Shown here: in pieces, positions 5,575-11,171 of the stretch | Position numbering within the stretch: the first letter of the stretch is position 1 | How the letters are laid out: the number at the start of each line of letters is the position of its first letter | Origin: an uncultured Clostridia bacterium | Lineage (GTDB): Bacteria > Bacillota > Clostridia > Oscillospirales > CAG-272 | Length of the DNA: 11,171 bases | Reading direction: 5' to 3' | Assembly: GCA_937884385.1 (NCBI GenBank) | Contig: CALGCW010000115.1 | Span: 1-11,171 of the forward strand | Translations under genes and position numbers: made by a program | The notes under the pieces: model-generated | Told to the model about the DNA's origin: nothing | The model's input: the letters and a program-made list of their open reading frames with translations, nothing else | Databases searched by the model: none

Positions 5575-7662
5575 TTAAGCAATCGGAAGCGTTATTGTAA
5601 AGGTTAACTTGTGATTCGAATATTCGTGAGTAAGAGTGCCGTTCATTGCTTCGATATGGCTCTTGCAAATATACAAGCCAAGTCCGACATTTTCCTCTCC
5701 TTCGTTACCCGAATAATACGGATGGAACACATCCTTATCTCCAAATCCCTTTCCATCGTCCGTAACAGTAATGATGCATTTATCAAATTTACGATAGACT
5801 TTAAGCCAAATATTACTGCATTCGGCGTGTTCAATGGCGTTCAAAATAAGATTATGAAGCACCGATTTTAATGCGTCGGGTTTTGCAAAAGCAAGAGCAC
5901 GCTTTGCCGAAATTGTCATTACAATTCCGTTTGCTTCTGCATCGGGGACAAGCTCGGCATACTTCGCATTCAGAATTTCATCAATTGATACGGTCACGGG
6001 TGTTTCCGCAATATACTTCCGCTTGGCATAATCAGCAACCGCAGAAAGATTATCATACAGATCCGATACTTTCGCTTCGATGATATCAATGGTTTTAAGC
6101 TGGTCACCCCGTTCTTGCTTTTGACGTAATGCGGACAGATAAACACGAGCGGAGGAAAGCGGCTTCTTCATATCGTGAGAAATGAACTGCAATATTCTTT
6201 CGCGTTCTTCGATAATAGTCTGCATATTCTTCGTCTGAAGCGCTACCTCTGCCTCGAGATTAGATGTCAATTGACGGTTGCGGCGTTCGGACAGAATAAA
6301 TTCACGGAATCCTATCACCAGAATTACGCCAAGCATCATCAAAGACAGCCACATCAAAGGACTGTAACGTATGTTCACGCTTTCGCTGAACAAGAACATT
6401 ACATAAAAGACGAGAACCGATGCCAGAGCGTTGTTAACACAAAGCTTTATCTGCTTTCCGCGCAATATTTCGATTACCGAAAATACAATAACAGTCAGAA
6501 TTACAATAGAGCCGATGATTTGATAAGCAAGTGTAATTGCATTCGCCTTTTCAACGTTTACAAGCGGAACAGCAAACGCAAGTCCTGTATAAATGAGCGA
6601 TAATGCAGCTGAGACGTACTTTACCGGGATTTTCGCAAACATCTTCGGCAACGTCAGGCTTGCTCCGAGCAAGAATATACCTGCGGCTGCGGATCTTACC
6701 GCCATCCAAAAATACGGTGACTCTGTTGCTCCTACAAGTGACATAGACGCATACACGCCTACCATAATACCGAGAGCAAAAACAAGCTGCGGGATAAACG
6801 CGGTGGCACGTTTCAAGACACAAACAAACACGAAGATAAAGAAAGTAACAAGAGCCAAGAGCACGGTGATCAATCTGAAATTATTTCCGCCATCGACAAT
6901 CGCACGTACATCCTCGTCAAGACCGATTATGGGTGTGCCGACGAATCCAACCTGCTTGCCTTCCTCCGCTTCATAGTGGATGGTAATGATGCAACCGTTT
7001 TGGATAGGATTTTCATTCCACGCACGATTGGATACGATCAAAGGAATATCAAGATATATTCCTTCGGTGCCATCGGCGTGAACGACCGTCTCATCATAGG
7101 CAAGCTCCTGATCGGTAGTTGCATAGCTAACTGAGTCAAATCCGGTCAGAGTTCCCATAGAAGCCTCGTGTTGCACGCGCACAAACACATTGCAGGCGGA
7201 AAGCATCGGCGGGAGATACATCGTTAGATGCAATCTTTCATCGTCTCCTATGTACTCAGCATACGGTGCGAGATCCTCCTCCCAAGTCCCGTTCGCCGGG
7301 TTGATACCTTCAAGATTGGTAATCACGTACCGCAGAGTACCTTTGGAAGCGAATACTTCGCCGTTATGCTCGTTGCTGATGGCGTTCGACGATATTTCCG
7401 CATATTCGTTTGGATAGTAGTTATATGCGGTCAATCTTTTGACTTCAAACAAATCCGTAACCTTAACGGTGGTTGCCGTATGTGTTTCTGTAATTGGGAC
7501 TTTGTTTTCTCTGTCATAGCCTACCTGTATTTCGTAAGTTGTATCATGTGAGGGAGCAACTTCGATATTCTTGGCTTCTGCAAGGGGTAAAAACACGGAA
7601 ATCAGTGTACCGAGTAAAATTGTGATTGCAAAAAATGCGAGTGCTATAGCTCTCTTTTTCAT
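5575..7662 (-). CDS. Membrane sensor histidine kinase with large extracellular domain and multi-pass (7TMR-DISM-like) membrane region
   Basis: 695 residues from the ATG at 7662, chosen because AAAGGAGGAG lies just upstream and because this ATG overlaps the regulator's TGA as ATGA; an upstream in-frame start at 7686 would lack this. Order: signal sequence (1-30, ending PLAEA), extracellular domain (~31-262) of beta-rich character, about seven to eight membrane helices (263-455), coiled linker (456-490), HisKA domain with phospho-acceptor H496 (FISHDMKKPLSSA), and HATPase_c with N-box NLILNAIEH (604-612), G1 DDGKGFG (635-641) and G2 NVGLGLYI (658-665). The kinase core is complete, so it should phosphorylate the regulator encoded just upstream. 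The architecture resembles the 7TMR-DISM sensors, but I cannot confirm the extracellular fold. The ligand is unknown; the divergent purine permease and surface location suggest a nutrient or extracellular cue. Confidence 0.88.
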   Translation of the reverse strand: MKKRAIALAFFAITILLGTLISVFLPLAEAKNIEVAPSHDTTYEIQVGYDRENKVPITETHTATTVKVTDLFEVKRLTAYNYYPNEYAEISSNAISNEHNGEVFASKGTLRYVITNLEGINPANGTWEEDLAPYAEYIGDDERLHLTMYLPPMLSACNVFVRVQHEASMGTLTGFDSVSYATTDQELAYDETVVHADGTEGIYLDIPLIVSNRAWNENPIQNGCIITIHYEAEEGKQVGFVGTPIIGLDEDVRAIVDGGNNFRLITVLLALVTFFIFVFVCVLKRATAFIPQLVFALGIMVGVYASMSLVGATESPYFWMAVRSAAAGIFLLGASLTLPKMFAKIPVKYVSAALSLIYTGLAFAVPLVNVEKANAITLAYQIIGSIVILTVIVFSVIEILRGKQIKLCVNNALASVLVFYVMFLFSESVNIRYSPLMWLSLMMLGVILVIGFREFILSERRNRQLTSNLEAEVALQTKNMQTIIEERERILQFISHDMKKPLSSARVYLSALRQKQERGDQLKTIDIIEAKVSDLYDNLSAVADYAKRKYIAETPVTVSIDEILNAKYAELVPDAEANGIVMTISAKRALAFAKPDALKSVLHNLILNAIEHAECSNIWLKVYRKFDKCIITVTDDGKGFGDKDVFHPYYSGNEGEENVGLGLYICKSHIEAMNGTLTHEYSNHKLTFTITLPIA

Positions 7663-8333
7663 TGCTGCTCCTCCTTTGTAAAGCAATAACCTTTTCCAAA
7701 TTCAGTATGTATCATTTTTATATCTCCGCAGGCATTTGTCAATTTAATGCGAAGTGTCGATATATGTCGTTTGATCGTTGTGGTGTTCAGACTTTTCATT
7801 TTCCACACGTTCTCATAAATATCATTGGGTGTGAAATATTGTCCTGCATGAGTGATCAGAAAATACAGGATATTGAATTCCGATGATGTTAGCGGAATTT
7901 GTTTATCCTGAAAGAAGCAGGTGCGCTTTGTTGCATTTACGGTGAGGCCGTTTATAGAAGTCGTTGCTTGCTTTATAGGCAAAAGCCTTAAAGCAAGACG
8001 CATTTCAAGAAGCTTGGGTGAACAAGGCTTTACAACGTAATCGAGTGCTCCTTGCGTAAATCCTTCCATCATAGATGCCTCGGAGCCAACCTCGGAAAGA
8101 ATAACAACCGGGGGCAAAATCTCGTTTGAACGAAACAACTGCATACCGTTGCCATCGGGAAGGATCAGATCAAGAATAATTCCGTCAAAATTTCTCCATT
8201 TGGCAAGTTCCAGTCCTTCTTTCAACGTTGTGGCTGTGTATATTTCATTTTTTCTCGAAAAATGCGAAACAAGAGCTCTTAGTTCGTCTTTGTTATCTTC
8301 TATGATTAGTATTTTTCTGTTCTCGACTGTCAT
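7659..8333 (-). CDS. OmpR/PhoB-type response regulator
   Basis: 224 residues. The receiver domain (1-~118) has the acid pair E12/D13 (IIEDN), phospho-acceptor D55 (GIILDLILPDG), switch residue S80 (VVILSE) and conserved K102 (VVKPCS). The C-terminal domain (~124-220) is a winged helix-turn-helix, with LTSSEFNILYFLITHAGQ (148-165), recognition-helix region LNTTTIKRHISTLRIKL (182-198) and FGKGYCF wing (212-218). The start at 8333 has AAAGGAG about 5 bases upstream; a TTG 18 bases earlier is less likely. It is promoter-proximal in the operon with the kinase (ATGA overlap), so the pair is made together. Tandem repeats in the intergenic region upstream are candidate binding sites for it, implying autoregulation and control of the purine permease. 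Confidence 0.92.
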   Translation of the reverse strand: MTVENRKILIIEDNKDELRALVSHFSRKNEIYTATTLKEGLELAKWRNFDGIILDLILPDGNGMQLFRSNEILPPVVILSEVGSEASMMEGFTQGALDYVVKPCSPKLLEMRLALRLLPIKQATTSINGLTVNATKRTCFFQDKQIPLTSSEFNILYFLITHAGQYFTPNDIYENVWKMKSLNTTTIKRHISTLRIKLTNACGDIKMIHTEFGKGYCFTKEEQQ

Positions 8334-8373
8334 ATGAACTCCTTTCGTCAAGTTATAGTATGTCTTTTATATG

Positions 8374-8402
8374 ATTATACCACATATATGTAAATAAATC
8401 AA
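8374..8402 (-). promoter_or_regulatory. Promoter for the response regulator-kinase operon
   Basis: Minus strand: TTGATT (8402-8397), a 17-base spacer, and TATAAT (8379-8374) preceded by TGG (extended -10). Expected start near 8367, about 34 bases ahead of the ATG at 8333. Confidence 0.75.
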
Positions 8403-8418
8403 TAAGATTCGACTCATT

Positions 8419-8441
8419 GTAACTGGTTACGATTGGTTACG
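8419..8441. promoter_or_regulatory. Tandem GGTTAC repeats, candidate response-regulator site
   Basis: TGGTTACG occurs at 8424-8431 and 8434-8441, with a period of exactly 10 bases. It is preceded by an inverted half, GTAAC (8419-8423), forming GTAAC-TG-GTTAC. Direct repeats on one helical face about 10-11 bases apart are how OmpR/PhoB-type dimers bind. The site lies between the divergent promoters, ~17 bases upstream of the regulator's -35 and ~37 bases upstream of the permease's -10. The regulator's identity is inferred from proximity. Confidence 0.45.
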
Positions 8442-8475
8442 TTTTTTAAGAACATAACATTAAAATGCAAATCTA

Positions 8476-8484
8476 TGTTACAAT
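8476..8484 (+). promoter_or_regulatory. Likely extended -10 promoter for the purine permease operon
   Basis: TGT followed by TACAAT (8479-8484) gives TG-N-TACAAT. The position 17 bases upstream (AACATT, 8456-8461) is a poor -35, so activation by a factor bound to the GGTTAC repeats upstream would make sense. The leader to the ATG at 8553 is ~62 bases; no purine riboswitch fold is seen in it. Confidence 0.5.
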
Positions 8485-8552
8485 ATGAGAACAAAGAACA
8501 AAGTCAACAGCTTTTTTGCAAAATAATCTATTTTTAACAAGGCGGAAGCAAA

Positions 8553-9932
8553 ATGAAAGTCGGCAAAACAAATTTCATTGAACGGTACTTCGGAATACGA
8601 GCATCCGGTTCAAATATCAGAACCGAAATACTTGCCGGATTAACTACGTTCTTCGCAATGTCATACATTCTTTTTATCAACCCAAGTGTTCTTGCAAAAG
8701 CGGGAATGGAGTGGGGAGCGGTCTTCCTCGCAACTATTATTGCTTCGGTAATAGGTACGTTGGTAATGGGGCTGGTCGCTAATGTCCCTTATGCACAGGC
8801 TCCCGGTATGGGAACAGGCGCATTCTTTACATATACCGTTTGCTTCGGACTCGGGTTTACTTGGCAGCAAGCACTTTCCATCGTGTTTATATGCGGAATA
8901 ATCAATATTCTCATTACCGTAACCAAGGCGCGAAAAATGATTATTCGCTCCATTCCCATAAGCTTGCAGAACGCAATCGGCGGCGGAATCGGTTTATTCG
9001 TGGCATACATCGGCTTTTTGAATGTCGGTTTTATTGATTTTTCATCCGGTGTTCCGGCAATCGCAACATTTAACACGCCCGTAATTTGGGTGTTCATGAT
9101 TGGATTGCTGCTTGCTATTGTTTTGACGCTGATGAATGTTAAGGGAGCTTTGTTTATTGCAATTATCGCAACGACGCTTATAGGAATTCCTTTCGGTGTA
9201 ACCAATTTTGGAGAAACGGTGAGTCTTTCGGAGGCTTGTCAAGCGTTACCTACCACTTTCCTTGCAATCTTCAGGGAAGGCGGTATTTTGAGTTTGTTTA
9301 CCGACGTCAGCAAACTTCCACTTACGCTCGTTGTCATATTTGCGTTCAGCATAATGGATACGTTTGATACGATAGGAACGTTTATTGGAACCGGTGTTCG
9401 CGCGGGCATCTTCAATATGGAGGACGAGCTGGCAGCCGGAGACGGAAAAGGCTTCAAAACCCGATTTGATAAGGCTCTGTTTGCAGACGCAACGGCTACC
9501 TCAATAGGAGCATTGATCGGAACGTCGAACACTACCACTTTCGTTGAAAGTGCTGCCGGAATCGGTGTGGGAGGACGCACGGGCTTTGCATCTGTTATCA
9601 CGTCGCTCTGCTTTATCCTATCCGCTTTTCTCAGCACCTTCGTCAGTGCCGTACCCGCTGCGGCAACCGCTCCGGTACTCGTGATCGTAGGCATAATGAT
9701 GGCTTCGTCATTTAAGGATATCAATTGGAGCGAGCTTGACGAAGCAATCCCAGCATTCTTTACCGGAATATTTATGTGCCTGTGTTACAACATCTCTAAC
9801 GGTATGGCTTTTGGTTTTATCACCTACTGTATCGTTAAGATTTGTCGCAAGAAAATCAAGGAAATACACCCCATTGTTTGGATTTGCACAGTGCTGTTCA
9901 TTTTGAACTTCATACTGTTCGCATTCATATAA
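8553..9932 (+). CDS. NCS2-family purine (hypoxanthine/guanine-type) permease, AzgA/PbuG-like
   Basis: 459 residues with about 12-14 membrane segments. It begins with the family's NFIERYFGIRASGSNIRTE (7-25) and AGLTTFFAMSYILFINP (28-44). Other marks are YAQAPGMGTGAFFTYTV (80-96), the substrate-region motif SIMDTFDTIGTFIG (266-279) and GTSNTTTFVESAAGIG (323-338) plus GGRTGF. This is the AzgA/PbuG branch of NCS2, which imports hypoxanthine, guanine or adenine by proton symport; which purine is not readable. In the motif APGMGLNAFF that I recall for the family, this protein has T88-G89 in place of L-N. The start has an imperfect site, AAGGCGG, about 7 bases ahead. It is divergent from the response regulator and followed after 31 bases by a STAS gene, with no terminator between them, so a shared transcript is likely. 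Confidence 0.9.
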   Translation: MKVGKTNFIERYFGIRASGSNIRTEILAGLTTFFAMSYILFINPSVLAKAGMEWGAVFLATIIASVIGTLVMGLVANVPYAQAPGMGTGAFFTYTVCFGLGFTWQQALSIVFICGIINILITVTKARKMIIRSIPISLQNAIGGGIGLFVAYIGFLNVGFIDFSSGVPAIATFNTPVIWVFMIGLLLAIVLTLMNVKGALFIAIIATTLIGIPFGVTNFGETVSLSEACQALPTTFLAIFREGGILSLFTDVSKLPLTLVVIFAFSIMDTFDTIGTFIGTGVRAGIFNMEDELAAGDGKGFKTRFDKALFADATATSIGALIGTSNTTTFVESAAGIGVGGRTGFASVITSLCFILSAFLSTFVSAVPAAATAPVLVIVGIMMASSFKDINWSELDEAIPAFFTGIFMCLCYNISNGMAFGFITYCIVKICRKKIKEIHPIVWICTVLFILNFILFAFI

Positions 9933-9933
9933 T
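9903..9933 (+). promoter_or_regulatory. Possible internal promoter before the STAS gene
   Basis: TTGAAC (9903-9908) and TATAAT (9928-9933) are separated by 19 bases, longer than ideal, and overlap the end of the permease gene. The -10 is perfect, so some separate transcription of the STAS-phosphatase pair is possible. AT-rich stop-codon regions produce such matches by chance. Confidence 0.3.
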
Positions 9934-9963
9934 AAAAAATAAATTTTAAGGAGAAATACAACC

Positions 9964-10260
9964 ATGACCATCGAAAAAACTCTTAACGGAACCGAGCTTA
10001 CCATCAACCTGATCGGCAGACTTGACACCACCACCGCACCTCAGCTTGAGGCTGAACTGAAACAAAATATTTCCGGCGTAGAGAAACTCGTGCTTAACTT
10101 TGCGGCTCTTGAATACCTTTCTTCCGCAGGTCTCCGCGTTCTTCTCGCAGCACAGAAGGTAATGAATAAGCAGGGCGAGATGATTATCAGAAATGTGAAT
10201 GAGACGATTGCCGAAATTTTTGAAGTAACCGGTTTCTCCGACATTCTTACCATAGAGTAA
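9964..10260 (+). CDS. STAS-domain anti-sigma factor antagonist (SpoIIAA/RsbV type)
   Basis: 98 residues, a stand-alone STAS domain of normal length. It shows the early strand NGTELTINLIGRLDTTTAPQ (8-27) and the helix-start motif LEYLSSAGLRVLL (49-61); S53/S54 is the position phosphorylated by anti-sigma kinases in SpoIIAA/RsbV. In such partner-switching systems the unphosphorylated protein sequesters the kinase/anti-sigma factor, and a PP2C phosphatase restores it. The gene right after it encodes just such a phosphatase, starting 4 bases beyond its stop, which supports this role. The ATG at 9964 follows AAGGAG (9948-9953) by 10 bases. The matching kinase/anti-sigma factor and any sigma factor are not in the window; some STAS switches control targets other than sigma factors. 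Confidence 0.9.
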   Translation: MTIEKTLNGTELTINLIGRLDTTTAPQLEAELKQNISGVEKLVLNFAALEYLSSAGLRVLLAAQKVMNKQGEMIIRNVNETIAEIFEVTGFSDILTIE

Positions 10261-10264
10261 TTCT

Positions 10265-11171
10265 ATGAGCAAAAAGGATAAAATCGAGGTTCTGGAACAA
10301 GCTTTATTCAAGGAAAACGAAAAGAACGCCAACCATTACACGGTAAGGTGCTTGATGTTTGCCGCCGTTGTTACGGTCTTGATATGGATACTGAATCTTC
10401 TGGATTTCTTCATCGTTGACGATGCATTGATGAATCTGGTTATGCCGATCAGCATCGTGCTGTTGCTCATACCCTTGCTTCTCGAACGGTTTGCTCATAT
10501 TCCAAGCAGCATCCTCCGCTACATACTGTTTCTGTTTTTCGTTCTTGTGATTGCAATGATGTCGGTGGCTATGCCCAGACACTTGGTTTTGGCGTGGGCT
10601 TGTCCCGTTATACTTGCCTGTCATTATTACTCACCGAAATTTGCTCGTTTTGCCTTGATAGCAACGCTTATTATGATGCTTGCATCGCTTTACGCCGGAA
10701 TCGTGTTTGGAGAATGGGACAGAAATATTTTGGGAAATTATATCGAAGAATACGATAATCTTTCCGGAAGACTTGCGTATCTCAGAGGTGAAGGACGCAG
10801 TGTTTATCTGCATGCATTCGAGTTCTATTATTTGCCGAGAGCAGGCATCTTGTGCGTTGTTTATCTGATATGCAGCACACTTTCAAGGAGAACGAGAGGA
10901 CTTCTTATCAAGCAAGGCAAGGCAGCACGTGAGGCCGAGCGCATCTCCACAGAGCTGAACGTTGCACACCATATCCAAACCTCAATGCTACCGAGCATTT
11001 TTCCCGCATTTCCCGAGCACGATGAATTTGACATTTTCGCGAGTATGACTCCCGCAAAAGAGGTCGGAGGTGACTTCTACGACTTCTTTATGGTGGATGA
11101 AAGACATCTTGCACTTGTTATTGCAGACGTATCGGGCAAGGGCGTCCCTGCGGCACTGTTTATGGTGATAG
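10265..11171 (+). CDS. Membrane-anchored PP2C-type (SpoIIE/RsbU-like) serine phosphatase, 3' end outside the window
   Basis: 302 residues are visible and the frame remains open at the window edge. An N-terminal cytoplasmic stretch (1-26) is followed by about six membrane segments (~28-50, 58-76, 84-104, 107-121, 126-148, 190-206) and a charged helical linker (207-232). The phosphatase domain begins with LNVAHHIQTSMLPSIFP (231-247) and carries EVGGDFYDFF (266-275), with metal ligand D270, and IADVSGKGVPAALFM (286-300), with D288; the rest of the catalytic domain lies downstream. It should dephosphorylate the adjacent STAS protein in response to a membrane signal. The ATG at 10265 is 4 bases after the STAS stop with only a weak GAG-type site, so translation is likely coupled. 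The membrane part differs from the ten-helix SpoIIE form, so I do not call it SpoIIE. Confidence 0.9.
   Translation, partial: MSKKDKIEVLEQALFKENEKNANHYTVRCLMFAAVVTVLIWILNLLDFFIVDDALMNLVMPISIVLLLIPLLLERFAHIPSSILRYILFLFFVLVIAMMSVAMPRHLVLAWACPVILACHYYSPKFARFALIATLIMMLASLYAGIVFGEWDRNILGNYIEEYDNLSGRLAYLRGEGRSVYLHAFEFYYLPRAGILCVVYLICSTLSRRTRGLLIKQGKAAREAERISTELNVAHHIQTSMLPSIFPAFPEHDEFDIFASMTPAKEVGGDFYDFFMVDERHLALVIADVSGKGVPAALFMVI

Noticed and set aside
6175..6603. Plus-strand frames inside the histidine kinase gene (also 6593-6976, 7228-7551)
   Set aside because: They are antisense shadows of a complete kinase with all motifs; no ribosome sites or recognisable domains.
8485..8552. Purine riboswitch ahead of the purine permease
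   Set aside because: I looked for the conserved three-way junction and loop sequences of the purine class and did not see them; the leader is too short.
10304..10624. Minus-strand frame over the phosphatase gene
   Set aside because: Its translation is low-complexity (H, Q, N rich) and lies opposite the membrane helices of a clear phosphatase gene.
1..11171. CRISPR arrays, tRNA or rRNA genes, insertion sequences
   Set aside because: No regularly spaced repeats, tRNA-like folds, rRNA segments or transposase motifs were seen on reading through.

Overview
The window looks like chromosomal DNA of a low-to-middle GC Clostridia-type Bacillota, probably an anaerobe. The reasons are strong AGGAGG-type ribosome binding sites, near-consensus sigma-A promoters, a single HU gene, an AsrC-like siroheme/ferredoxin protein and a SpoIIE/RsbU-type phosphatase. 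The species cannot be named from this. The first ~580 bases differ in composition (38 G/C in bases 61-120, against 27 in 8581-8640, hand counts) and look like a truncated mobile-element gene joined to the chromosome.

Layout. (1) 43-~582 (+): 5' part of an unrecognised mobile-element-type gene, cut off. (2) 1512-583 (-): a siroheme/[4Fe-4S] sulfite/nitrite-reductase-like protein with a 2[4Fe-4S] ferredoxin domain. (3) 1513-1615: a very symmetric divergent control region, with two near-consensus promoters whose -10 boxes abut inside an 18-bp perfect palindrome. (4) 1616-4302 (+): a BtuFCD/FepBDC-type ABC importer (lipoprotein, permease, ATPase) with overlapping genes, closed by an intrinsic terminator. 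(5) 4442-5068 (+): a membrane-anchored XRE-family HTH protein. (6) 5207-5482 (+): HU, with its own extended -10 promoter and terminator. (7) 8333-5575 (-): a response regulator and a large multi-pass membrane histidine kinase, coupled by an ATGA overlap. (8) 8352-8552: divergent control region with direct repeats suited to an OmpR-type regulator. (9) 8553-11171 (+): an AzgA/PbuG-like purine permease, a STAS anti-sigma-factor antagonist and a membrane-anchored PP2C phosphatase that runs off the window.

Two units stand out. On the left, an orphan siroheme-type redox protein and a metal-chelate/tetrapyrrole-class importer share one symmetric promoter, which suggests joint control of cofactor or iron acquisition and its use. 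On the right, a two-component system faces a purine permease followed by partner-switching genes, which suggests one input (perhaps purines or an extracellular cue) feeding a STAS/phosphatase output. These functional links are inferred from gene order. Protein families were assigned from motifs by eye; no database search was run.
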